Shown piece by piece: positions 8,405 through 15,664 of a stretch of 64,000 nt of DNA. Within the stretch, counting starts at the first letter, position 1; every line of letters starts with the position of its first letter. Source of the DNA: Fodinibacter sp963763015 (GTDB lineage Bacteria > Actinomycetota > Actinomycetes > Actinomycetales > Dermatophilaceae); NCBI GenBank assembly GCA_963763015.1, contig CAVXML010000008.1, forward strand, positions 186,001 through 250,000, given 5' to 3'. Both the position numbers and the translations under genes were made by a program. The notes beneath the pieces were generated by a model that saw only the letters and a program-made list of their open reading frames with translations, ran no database searches and was not told where the DNA came from.

Positions 8405-8935
8405 GTGACCGAACCGCACGGCATCCGCCTGCTCCTCCTCGCCGACACCCATGTGCCCGCGCGCGCCAAGGACCTGCCGGAGCAGGTGTGGGCGGAGGTC
8501 GACGCGGCGGACGTCGTGGTGCACGCCGGCGACTGGGTCGACGTCGCGCTCCTCGACCGCCTGGAGCAGCGGAGCCGGCGGTTGCTCGGCTGCTGGGGCA
8601 ACAACGACGGCCCGGCACTGCGTGCGCGGCTCCCGGAGGTGGCCACCGCCACGCTCGAGGGGGTTCGTGTCGCCGTGGTGCACGAGACGGGCCCGCGACA
8701 GCATCGGGAGGAGCGGATGCGAACCACCTACCCCGACACCGACCTCCTCGTGTTCGGGCACAGCCACATCCCGTGGGACACCACGTGGGCCGGACTGCGG
8801 TTGCTCAACCCGGGCTCGCCGACGGACCGGCGACGGCAGCCGTTCTGCACGTACCTGACCGCGCGGCTGCACGACGGTGCGGTCCACGACGTCGTCCTCC
8901 ACCGCCTGCCGGCATGTACGCCGCCGCGCTCCTGA
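8405..8935 (+). CDS. Calcineurin-like metallophosphoesterase (YfcE/MJ0936 type)
   Basis: This is a 176-residue single-domain metallophosphoesterase. All metal-binding motifs are present in order: LADTHVP (Asp, His), HAGDWVD (Asp), GCWGNNDG (Asn, Asp), VVHETG and FGHSHIP. Small proteins of this type hydrolyse phosphodiesters in vitro and are cytoplasmic; the natural substrate is not known. The GTG at 8405 is chosen because CAGGGT at 8393-8398 could be the -10 of a leaderless transcript and there is no Shine-Dalgarno sequence. The gene is 44 bases downstream of the sigma factor gene. Confidence 0.88.
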   Translation: MTEPHGIRLLLLADTHVPARAKDLPEQVWAEVDAADVVVHAGDWVDVALLDRLEQRSRRLLGCWGNNDGPALRARLPEVATATLEGVRVAVVHETGPRQHREERMRTTYPDTDLLVFGHSHIPWDTTWAGLRLLNPGSPTDRRRQPFCTYLTARLHDGAVHDVVLHRLPACTPPRS

Positions 8936-8969
8936 CGCCCTCTTGGGCCCGGAGTGTGTGTGCGAATCG

Positions 8970-8996
8970 GCGTGTGGGCGGCTGGTTTTCACACGC
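8970..8996. terminator. Weak hairpin between convergent genes
   Basis: GCGTGTG (8970-8976) pairs with CACACGC (8990-8996) around a 13-base loop that contains TTTT. It lies between the convergent phosphoesterase and ATPase genes and could serve both strands. Confidence 0.35.
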
Positions 8997-9027
8997 AACC
9001 GGCGCCGGCAGGGTGGCCGTCGTCGAA

Positions 9028-10233
9028 TCAGCCGGTCTCGCGCAGGTACCGGCCGAAGTGCGGCACGGTGAAGGCGATCCGCCCGCGCTCGCCGGAGTAG
9101 ATGAGCCCCTTCTTGAGCAGGGCGTCTCGCGCCGGCGACAGGGACTGCGGCTTGCGCCCGAGGTGCGCCGCCACGTCGGCGGTCTGCACGGCATCCGTGC
9201 CGTCGGTCAGGGCGGCCGCGACGTCGGCCATCGCGCGCAGGTACTCCCGCTCGCCCGGGGTCGCCCGCTCGAAGCGGGAGCCGAAGAAGCCGACGGCCAG
9301 CTCGGACTCGGCCTCCGGCGCCGCGACGGCGACGTCGGCGGCCGTCATCGGGGATGCCGGTGCGAGGTCCCAGACCGCCTTGCCGTAGGCCTGGATGAAG
9401 TACGGGTAGCCGCCGGTGGCCGCGTACATGGCCTCGAGCGCCTCCGTCGTGAAGCTCGCCCCCTCCTCCTCGGCCGGGAGGGCGAGGGCAGCGTCGGCAG
9501 CCGAGCGCTCGAGCCGGTCGATGCGCGAGTAGCGGAACAGCCTCTCCGAGTACGACTTCGACGCCGAGAGCACGGCGGGCAGATGTGGGAGCCCTGCCCC
9601 CACGACGATGACCGGGAGCCGGGCCTGGGAGATCTCGTGGCACGCCGCGCACAGGGCCGAGACGTCGTCGGGGCCGAGGTCCTGCATCTCGTCGACGAAC
9701 ACGGCGATGCCGCGGCCGGTGTCGGCGGCGAGGCCGCCGAGGTCGGAGAGCAGCTCGACGAGGTCGATCTCGATGTCACCTGAGTCCGCGCGCCCCTGCA
9801 CGGCGGGAACCGGGATGCCCGGGTTCCACCGGTCGCGCAGCCTTCCCGTCCCACGCCCCGGCCCTCCCGCCGCCTCGCGCTGCGCGAACGCCTTGACGAC
9901 GCCGAGGGCGTGGTCACCCGCGCCGCCCGCCGGACCGAGCTCGCGCACGGCCTGGTGCACCGCGGAGGCGAGCGGCCGGCGCAGGGACTGGTCGGGCCGC
10001 GCCTCGAGCTTGCCGGTCCCCCAGCCGGCCCGCACCGCTGCCGACCGCAGGGCGTTGAGGAGCACCGTCTTGCCGACCCCCCGCAGGCCCGTGAGCACGA
10101 TCGACCGCTCCGGTCGCCCTCGGGCCACCCGCTCCAGCACGACGTCGAAGGCGTCGAGCTGCTCGTCGCGACCGGCGAGCTCGGGAGGGCGCTGGCCGGC
10201 GCCGGGCGCGTAGGGGTTCCGGACGGGATCCAC
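9028..10233 (-). CDS. ORC/Cdc6-like AAA ATPase with C-terminal winged helix
   Basis: This is a 401-residue ATP-binding protein. The Walker A motif is GLRGVGKT (about residues 49-56) and Walker B is AVFVDEMQDLG (about 175-185). A lid-like region includes ATGGYPYFIQAYGKAVW, and the C-terminus (about 330-400) resembles a winged helix ending in GRIAFTVPHFGRYLRE. This is the AAA_16/ORC-like ATPase type that occurs as orphans in actinobacteria and in defence or transcription contexts. The start GTG at 10233 is 8 bases from a TATACC -10, so translation is probably leaderless. No partner gene is adjacent, so I infer no specific function. Confidence 0.82.
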   Translation of the reverse strand: MDPVRNPYAPGAGQRPPELAGRDEQLDAFDVVLERVARGRPERSIVLTGLRGVGKTVLLNALRSAAVRAGWGTGKLEARPDQSLRRPLASAVHQAVRELGPAGGAGDHALGVVKAFAQREAAGGPGRGTGRLRDRWNPGIPVPAVQGRADSGDIEIDLVELLSDLGGLAADTGRGIAVFVDEMQDLGPDDVSALCAACHEISQARLPVIVVGAGLPHLPAVLSASKSYSERLFRYSRIDRLERSAADAALALPAEEEGASFTTEALEAMYAATGGYPYFIQAYGKAVWDLAPASPMTAADVAVAAPEAESELAVGFFGSRFERATPGEREYLRAMADVAAALTDGTDAVQTADVAAHLGRKPQSLSPARDALLKKGLIYSGERGRIAFTVPHFGRYLRETG

Positions 10234-10241
10234 GATCGGAG

Positions 10242-10247
10242 GGTATA
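10242..10247 (-). promoter_or_regulatory. -10 element TATACC of the ATPase gene
   Basis: On the minus strand TATACC is followed by 8 bases and the GTG start at 10233, with no ribosome site between, fitting a leaderless transcript. Confidence 0.4.
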
Positions 10248-10316
10248 GCGCTCTCTACCGCGAACGGCATACATCCGCAGACACTGGTACTCGTGTCGCG
10301 CCGGTGCACGCCGGTC

Positions 10317-10322
10317 TAGCGT
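10317..10322 (+). promoter_or_regulatory. -10 element TAGCGT of the ZIP transporter gene
   Basis: TAGCGT ends 6 bases before the GTG at 10329. The spacing and the lack of a Shine-Dalgarno sequence suggest a leaderless transcript. Confidence 0.45.
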
Positions 10323-10328
10323 GGGCGC

Positions 10329-11093
10329 GTGCTCGAGGCGGCGTGGTGGGGCTTCGTGGGAGGAGCCTCCCTCCTCGTCGGCGCCGTGCTCGCCCTCGTG
10401 CTCACAGTGGGTCACCGGGTCATCGGGCTGGTCATGGCGTTCGGTGCCGGCGTGCTCATCAGCGCGGCGGCCTTCGAGCTCACCGAGGAGGCATACCGGT
10501 CCGGTGGGGCCGCCGCCGCCGCGCTCGGGTTGTTCGCCGGGTCGCTGACCTTCTTCACCGGTGACCTGCTCATCGACCGCGGCGGCGGCCACCGACGCAA
10601 GAGCCCGGTGCACGGCGGCGTGCGACACCCTGAGCGCGAGCGGGCCACGGCGGTCGGCGCGTCGAGCGGCCTCGCGCTGGTGCTCGGGGCGCTGCTCGAC
10701 GGCATCCCCGAGTCGGCGGCCATCGGGATCAGCCTCCTCGACGGCGGCGCCGTGGGCGCGGCGATGGTGGCGGCGGTCTTCCTGTCCAACATCCCGGAGT
10801 CCATGTCGGCGACCACGGGGCTTCGGGCGTCGGGACGTTCTCCCCGGTGGATCCTCGGGCTGTGGTCGCTCGTCGTCGCCTCGTCGACGGTTGCCTCGCT
10901 GCTCGGCTACGGCCTGCTCGGGAACGCCTCGGCGGGCACGGTGGCCTTCATCCAGACCTTCGCCGCGGGCGCCATCCTCACCATGCTGGCCGACACGATG
11001 ATGCCGGAGGCGGTCGAGCACGCGGGCCGGCTCGTCGGGCTGCTCACGGTGCTGGGGTTCGGCGTCGCGTTCCTCATCGGCGTCGCTGCCTGA
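10329..11093 (+). CDS. ZIP family metal transporter
   Basis: This is a 254-residue membrane protein of the ZIP family, which moves zinc or other divalent cations into the cytoplasm. Seven or eight hydrophobic helices are visible. The metal-site signatures ALLDGIPESAAIG (helix IV) and FLSNIPESMSA (helix V) are intact. A short His-containing loop (HRRKSPVHGG) lies between helices III and IV. The GTG at 10329 gives a start inside the first helix, as usual for this family. No zinc-uptake (Zur) box is evident nearby. Confidence 0.88.
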   Translation: MLEAAWWGFVGGASLLVGAVLALVLTVGHRVIGLVMAFGAGVLISAAAFELTEEAYRSGGAAAAALGLFAGSLTFFTGDLLIDRGGGHRRKSPVHGGVRHPERERATAVGASSGLALVLGALLDGIPESAAIGISLLDGGAVGAAMVAAVFLSNIPESMSATTGLRASGRSPRWILGLWSLVVASSTVASLLGYGLLGNASAGTVAFIQTFAAGAILTMLADTMMPEAVEHAGRLVGLLTVLGFGVAFLIGVAA

Positions 11094-11137
11094 CGCCCTC
11101 CGGCTCCGAGACGGGTGGATCACGGCACGGGGGCGTC

Positions 11138-11476
11138 TCAGGGCACGTCGGGCTGGCTGCCTCCCGCGGCCTCCATGGGCTTCCCGGCGGCGACCCAGGC
11201 GCGCATGCCGCCGGCCATGGTCGCGACCTCGTAGCCCTGCTGCGCGAGCCACGGCATCACGCGCTGGACCCGGCCGCCGGAACGGCAGGTGATGACCAGC
11301 GGCTCCTCCCGGTCGAGGAACGGCGCGAGCTCGTCGACCCTGGCCGGCAGCTCGGACATCGGGATGTGGACGGCGGTGGGGGCGTGCCCCCGGTCCCACT
11401 CCTCCTGCTCGCGGATGTCCAGCACAACGGCGTCGTCGGGCAGCGCGCTCACGGGCACCTCGGGGAACTCGCTCAT
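11138..11476 (-). CDS. Single-domain rhodanese-like protein
   Basis: This is a 112-residue rhodanese-fold protein. The active-site loop is TCRSGGR, with the catalytic cysteine that carries a persulfide. The conserved DIREQEEWDRGHAPTAVHIP stretch is at about residues 17-36. Such proteins act in cytoplasmic sulfur transfer or detoxification. The start is the ATG at 11476 (MSEFPEV); the open frame upstream overlaps the next gene and is non-coding in character. It lies 38 bases downstream of the Nei-like glycosylase gene on the same strand. Confidence 0.9.
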   Translation of the reverse strand: MSEFPEVPVSALPDDAVVLDIREQEEWDRGHAPTAVHIPMSELPARVDELAPFLDREEPLVITCRSGGRVQRVMPWLAQQGYEVATMAGGMRAWVAAGKPMEAAGGSQPDVP

Positions 11477-11514
11477 CCGACCAGCATGCCAAACGCCGAG
11501 GAGGGCTCGGCCGT

Positions 11515-12375
11515 TCACTTGAGGAACTTGCTCGTCCTCCGGTCGGCGAGCGGCTTGCCACCGGTCTGGCAGGTCGCGCAGTACTGGAGCGAGGAGTCGG
11601 CGAACGAGACCTCGCGCACCACGTCGCCGCACTCGGGACACGTCTCCCCTGTCCGGCCGTGCACACGCATCCCGGCCCGCTTGGCGTCCTTGAGCTCCTT
11701 CGCGGGCTTGCCGGATGCCGCCGCGACCGCACCGGCGATCGTGCCCCGAAGTGCGGTGTAGAGGCGCTCCACGTCCTCGTCCTTCAGCGTCGCGGCGATG
11801 GCGAACGGGGACAGCTTGGCCACGTGGAGCACCTCGTCCGAGTACGCGTTGCCGACACCGGCGATCAGCGACTGGTCGCGCAGGAGCCCCTTGACCTGCA
11901 TCCGGTGGCTCTTCACGATGGCCGAGAACCGCTCGAGGGTGAAGTCCTCCGCCATGGGGTCCGGGCCGAGCGAGGCGATGCCGGGCACCGAGCCCGGGTC
12001 GTTCACGATGTAGGCCGCCAGCCGCTTCTTCGTGCCGGCCTCGGTGAGGTCGAACCCGGAGGCATCGTCGAATCGGACGCGCAGCGCGATGGGCGACTTC
12101 CCCGGGCGCAGGACGGTCGCCGGCATCGCGTCGGACCAGCGGAGCCAGCCCGCTCGAGCGAGGTGGAAGACGAGATGCGTTCCGCCGCAGTCGAGGTCGA
12201 CGAACTTCCCGTGGCGGTCGACACCATCCACCGGCGCCCCGACGAGCGCCTGGGGCGGCGGCGTGAAGGTCTTGAGCACCGAGATCGACCCCAGCTCCAC
12301 GCCGGTCACGACGAGCCCCTTGGTCCGCCCGCGGAGAAAGTCGACGAGGGCCTGCACCTCGGGCAGCTCGGGCAT
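11515..12375 (-). CDS. Fpg/Nei family DNA glycosylase
   Basis: This is a 286-residue base-excision repair glycosylase and AP lyase. It begins MPELPEV, giving the catalytic proline 2 (after Met removal) and the glutamate. The beta-clamp lysine lies in DRHGKFV, the helix-two-turn-helix around LIAGVGNAYSDEVLH, and the C-terminal zinc finger is CPECGD followed by YCATCQTGGK. The tail SKFLK is typical of actinobacterial Nei-like homologues rather than classic MutM. It is expected to remove oxidised bases from DNA. The start ATG is certain from the functional need for the N-terminal proline. Confidence 0.93.
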   Translation of the reverse strand: MPELPEVQALVDFLRGRTKGLVVTGVELGSISVLKTFTPPPQALVGAPVDGVDRHGKFVDLDCGGTHLVFHLARAGWLRWSDAMPATVLRPGKSPIALRVRFDDASGFDLTEAGTKKRLAAYIVNDPGSVPGIASLGPDPMAEDFTLERFSAIVKSHRMQVKGLLRDQSLIAGVGNAYSDEVLHVAKLSPFAIAATLKDEDVERLYTALRGTIAGAVAAASGKPAKELKDAKRAGMRVHGRTGETCPECGDVVREVSFADSSLQYCATCQTGGKPLADRRTSKFLK

Positions 12376-12384
12376 GGCCCGACG

Positions 12385-13536
12385 CTACCGGTCGTCCCGC
12401 TCCCGCAGGAGGTATGCCGGTGGCGCCTCGAGCGGGTGCACCGTCGCCGCGGCGTGCTCCAGCAGGGACGGCCGCTCGGTGTCGCCGGACCAGATCGGGC
12501 GCACCTGGCCGGCGAGGGCGTAGCCGTCGGGCGCCCGCACGACCGGCACCTCGAGCTCCTCGGTCGGGGCGGGGAGGATGTCGTCGTTGGCGACGGGGAC
12601 ACCGTTGGCCAGCACCTGCTCACCGACCGACAGCTCACGGATCGCGATGCCCCGCACCCGGTCCGGGCGACGTGACGCGAACTCGGTGTAGAGCTTCGGG
12701 TCGTGCTGGCCGTCGTCGCCGATCAGGAGCCACTTGACGTGCGGCAGCTCGCGGGCCAGCCGGTGCAGCTGGGCGCGCTTGTGCTCCTGCCCGGACCGGA
12801 ACCACCCCGTGTTCGTGGGTCCCCAGTCGGTCATGAGGAGCGGACCGGCCGGGTACCCGCTGCGCCGCAGGAACCGGGTCAGCTGAGGTGCGACGTTCCA
12901 CGCACCCGTGGAGAGGTAGACGACCGGGGCCTCGGGCCGCCGGGCGACGAGCTCGCGGTACAGGGGAGCCATCCCGGGCACGGGATGACGGGCCCCCTCG
13001 GAGCGCATGAACGTGTTCCACGCGGCGATGAGCGGCCTCGGCAAGGACGTCGAGATCACGGTGTCGTCGATGTCGGAGATGATCCCGTAGGTCTGGCTGG
13101 TCCCCACGATGAGCACCGGAACCTCGATGGGCTCGGCCCGTGGGGAGCTGAGGTAGATCTGGTGCCACCCCGGCGCCAGGCCGTGCCCGCGGACCGTGAG
13201 GTCGATGTGCCCGGCCCGGTCGGTGCGCGTCGTGACCAGCCGGTCCTCGACGCGGATGGTCACCGGCTCGTCCATGGCGGGCGCCGCGATGAACGCGCGC
13301 CACCCCCGGGTCTCGAGCTCGACGGCGCGCAGCCGTGCGGCATACGTCTGCTCCTCCGGCTCTTCCGGCGGTCGGTCGCGGCTCAGCACCACGCGAGAGA
13401 GAACCCGCAGCTGGGCGACGCTGCCGTAGCCCGTGAAGGGCACGATGCGGGTTCCCCAGCCGCGAGCGTGCAGCACGCTCGCCAGGCGACCGTGCCACGC
13501 ATCCTCGACGAGCGCTGCGGCATGGGGTCGCGGCAT
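12385..13536 (-). CDS. APP1-type phosphatidate phosphatase domain protein (DUF2183)
   Basis: This is a 383-residue protein with a C-terminal APP1 catalytic domain, a HAD-like fold first described in a yeast phosphatidate phosphatase. The DxDxT/V nucleophile motif is SDIDDTVI (about residues 180-187), and the domain continues through VVYLSTGAWN and KWLLIGDDGQHDP. The N-terminal 170 residues include a beta-rich module (TIRVEDRLVTTRTDRAGH) common in bacterial members. The start is the ATG at 13536 (MPRPHAAALVEDAWHG). It sits 9 bases from the Nei-like gene and may be co-transcribed with it. Bacterial substrates are not established. Confidence 0.87.
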   Translation of the reverse strand: MPRPHAAALVEDAWHGRLASVLHARGWGTRIVPFTGYGSVAQLRVLSRVVLSRDRPPEEPEEQTYAARLRAVELETRGWRAFIAAPAMDEPVTIRVEDRLVTTRTDRAGHIDLTVRGHGLAPGWHQIYLSSPRAEPIEVPVLIVGTSQTYGIISDIDDTVISTSLPRPLIAAWNTFMRSEGARHPVPGMAPLYRELVARRPEAPVVYLSTGAWNVAPQLTRFLRRSGYPAGPLLMTDWGPTNTGWFRSGQEHKRAQLHRLARELPHVKWLLIGDDGQHDPKLYTEFASRRPDRVRGIAIRELSVGEQVLANGVPVANDDILPAPTEELEVPVVRAPDGYALAGQVRPIWSGDTERPSLLEHAAATVHPLEAPPAYLLRERDDR

Positions 13537-13597
13537 GGTTCCGATGCTAGGGCAGCGAGCTGGCGTGGGCCCGGAACGCACCTGACACCATGGCCGG

Positions 13598-14365
13598 ATG
13601 CCGCGCGCCCACCGCAAGCAGTCACGGTCAGCGCCGCCGGGCTACTTCGACTGGGAGGCGAGCGGCCTGCGGTGGCTGCGGGAGGCAGGAGGTGCCGCCG
13701 CGGTCGAGGTCGTGGGCGCCGGCCCGCACCACCTGGACCTGACCCTCCTGGCAGAGGTCCCCCCGAGCCGGGAGCACGCCGAGCAGCTCGGGCGAGCGCT
13801 GTCGGTCACGCACGCCGCCGGTGCCCCGGCCTTCGGCAGCGGCCCGCCGGGCTGGGCGGGTGACGGCTGGCTGGGGCCGCTGAGCGAACCGTTGCCGCTG
13901 CTCCTCGGCTCCTGGCCGCACTGGGGGGAGTTCCTGGCCACCGCCCGCATCGCACCCCTGGTGCGGCTGGGCCGCGACCGCGGGGTGCTCGAGGCAGGCG
14001 CCGCCGCCGTGCTCGACCGGTTCGCCACCGCGGTCGCCGAGGGCCGGTTCGACACCGGCGAGGCCCCTGCCCGCCTCCACGGCGACCTGTGGTCGGGCAA
14101 CCTCCTGTGGACCACCGACGGCGCGGTGCTCATCGACCCTGCGGCGCACGGTGGGCACCGCGAGGCCGACCTGGCGATGCTGGCGCTCTTCGGGTGCCCG
14201 CACCTCGACCGCGTGCTCGCGGCCTACGACGAGGCGGCGCCCCTCACCGATGGCTGGCGGGACCGTGTCCTGCTCCACCAGGTGCACCCGCTGCTCCTGC
14301 ACGCGGTCCTCTTCGGCGGGTCGTACACAGCCCGGGCCGTGTCTGCGGCCCGCGTCTACCTGTGA
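13598..14365 (+). CDS. Fructosamine kinase family protein
   Basis: This is a 255-residue fructosamine/ketosamine-3-kinase-family protein, which in characterised members phosphorylates sugars bound to protein amines so that they fall off. The kinase catalytic loop is present as RLHGDLWSGNLLW (about residues 162-174), and the metal-binding segment as IDPAAHGGHREADLAM. It begins at the ATG at 13598, divergent from the APP1 gene. Its stop directly abuts the end of the convergent mazG-like gene. The metabolic role in this organism is inferred from family only. Confidence 0.88.
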   Translation: MPRAHRKQSRSAPPGYFDWEASGLRWLREAGGAAAVEVVGAGPHHLDLTLLAEVPPSREHAEQLGRALSVTHAAGAPAFGSGPPGWAGDGWLGPLSEPLPLLLGSWPHWGEFLATARIAPLVRLGRDRGVLEAGAAAVLDRFATAVAEGRFDTGEAPARLHGDLWSGNLLWTTDGAVLIDPAAHGGHREADLAMLALFGCPHLDRVLAAYDEAAPLTDGWRDRVLLHQVHPLLLHAVLFGGSYTARAVSAARVYL

Positions 14366-14668
14366 TCACGGCACCGGCGACCGCGCCTCCGGGCAGGTGC
14401 AGGGGATGCCGCCGCACCTGGGGCACCCGGCGGCATAGCGCTCCACCGCGAGGGTGAGGTCGACGCCCACCTGGTTGGCCAGGGAGGCCACCCAGGCCAG
14501 GACGTCGGCGAACTCGTGCTCCCGCTGGGCCTGGCCGCCCTTGCGGACCGCCTGCGCCAGCTCACCCACCTCCTCGGCGAGCCAGGCCACCGTGCTGGGG
14601 ACGCCACGCTCGCGGTCCCGGGCACCGTAGGTGCGCTCGATGACGTCCTGGAGCCGGGCGAGGTCCAT
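14366..14668 (-). CDS. MazG-like nucleotide pyrophosphohydrolase with zinc-binding tail
   Basis: This is a 100-residue all-alpha MazG-type pyrophosphohydrolase. The metal-binding signature is WLAEEVGELAQAV followed by EFADVLAWVASLAN, giving the EExxE...ExxD pattern that binds magnesium and hydrolyses nucleoside triphosphates. An extra C-terminal piece CPRCGGIPCTC forms a short zinc-ribbon-like tail not found in all relatives. The start ATG is at 14668. It is convergent with the fructosamine kinase gene with no bases between the two ends. Confidence 0.88.
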   Translation of the reverse strand: MDLARLQDVIERTYGARDRERGVPSTVAWLAEEVGELAQAVRKGGQAQREHEFADVLAWVASLANQVGVDLTLAVERYAAGCPRCGGIPCTCPEARSPVP

Positions 14669-14686
14669 GCGGGGGAACCTACCCGG

Positions 14687-15352
14687 TCAGTTCAGCGAGG
14701 CCCCGCTGGGACGGGGCGGGGTCGGCAGGGCCCCGAAGCGGTCGACGATCGCCGCCTCCCGGCGCAGCAGGGCCAGCACCGTGCGAACCCGCGTTGCCGC
14801 GTCCGGGCCGTCCAGGACGCGCTGCCGGTCGCTCGGGTCGAGCACCATCCGCTCCGCCAGCCGGTAGGCCACCTGTCCCGGAGGCGCCTCCACCGGCTCG
14901 GCGTCGGTCCCCAACCGTTCGAGGTACGCGGCGTGCTCGCGAAGCGCGCGATCCACGAGGGCCCCGACCTCCGGGTCGGCGCCGACGTCAGGTTCGTCCA
15001 GCCAGGAGACCCGGCCGGTGGTGTACGGCGTCCCGGCCAGGTCGTCGACGGCCTCGAGGCTGAACCGGCGGACGCCCGTGGCGACGAGGTGCACCATCGT
15101 GCCGATCGAGCTGTCTGCCAGAGCCATCGCGTCGACCCTTGCCTCACAGCCGATCCCGTGCAGGTCGCGTACCGACTCAGGCCCCACCTCGTGCCCCTGG
15201 CGGATGAGGAGCACCCCGAAGCGGCGAGCGTCCGGGTCCTGCTGGGCGAGGGCGCGGGCGAGCTCGAGGTACCGCGCCTCGAAGAGCTGGAGCGGGAGCC
15301 GGGCGCCGGGGAACAGGACGCTGCCGAGCGGGAAGAGCGGGAGCGACGGCAT
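14687..15352 (-). CDS. LON peptidase substrate-binding domain protein
   Basis: This is a 221-residue stand-alone LON N-terminal (substrate-binding) domain without the AAA or protease parts. The signature LPLFPLGSVLFPGARLPLQ followed by FEARYLELARA is at the very N-terminus. Free LON-N proteins are widespread in actinobacteria, and their partners are unknown. The start ATG is at 15352. It lies 18 bases upstream of mazG on the same strand, so the two are probably one transcript. Confidence 0.88.
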   Translation of the reverse strand: MPSLPLFPLGSVLFPGARLPLQLFEARYLELARALAQQDPDARRFGVLLIRQGHEVGPESVRDLHGIGCEARVDAMALADSSIGTMVHLVATGVRRFSLEAVDDLAGTPYTTGRVSWLDEPDVGADPEVGALVDRALREHAAYLERLGTDAEPVEAPPGQVAYRLAERMVLDPSDRQRVLDGPDAATRVRTVLALLRREAAIVDRFGALPTPPRPSGASLN

Positions 15353-15486
15353 ACGTCACTGTAGGTCCGGCTTGCCGGCACGTGACAGGGCTGCCGGACC
15401 GGGGTGTCGAACGTGAGGGCGATCGACGGGCGGCGACGCGGCATCCGGGCGGTGCACCGTGGTCATCGGCGTCGGTCCGGGTCGCG

Positions 15487-15492
15487 TAGGAT
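15487..15492 (+). promoter_or_regulatory. -10 element TAGGAT of the DEAD-box helicase leader
   Basis: TAGGAT fits a Sigma-A -10. Transcription would start near 15499 and leave a leader of about 165 bases before the GTG at 15665. Confidence 0.45.
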
Positions 15493-15664
15493 GGAGGAAC
15501 GCGGACCGCCTTCTGCCTCGGGCCGCGCTTCTTTGATGTCGATGCCAACGCATCGGGACCTCGTCCCGGCGCGGCGCCGCGCCCCAGAGCCCGCCCGGCA
15601 GAACATCCCCCGTCGACGCCGACCTCCCGTGTCCGCGACGACCCACGCACCAGAGAGACCACCT
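15493..15664 (+). promoter_or_regulatory. Structured 5' leader of the DEAD-box helicase gene
   Basis: The 312 bases between 15353 and 15664 hold no other gene. Three adjacent hairpins are visible: CGATGC-CAAC-GCATCG (15540-15555), GGGAC-CTC-GTCCC (15555-15567) and the palindrome at 15568-15583. They follow a T-rich stretch, CTTCTTTGATGT, that is unusual for this DNA. Cold-inducible RNA helicase genes often have long folded leaders, so cis-regulation is inferred. An alternative is an N-terminal extension, because the helicase frame is open through this region. Confidence 0.4.

Noticed and set aside
8984..9010. A third GTTT element as a SigB/SigF promoter
   Set aside because: No GGG follows at 14-16 bases spacing, and the site lies between convergent gene ends, where it fits a terminator loop better.
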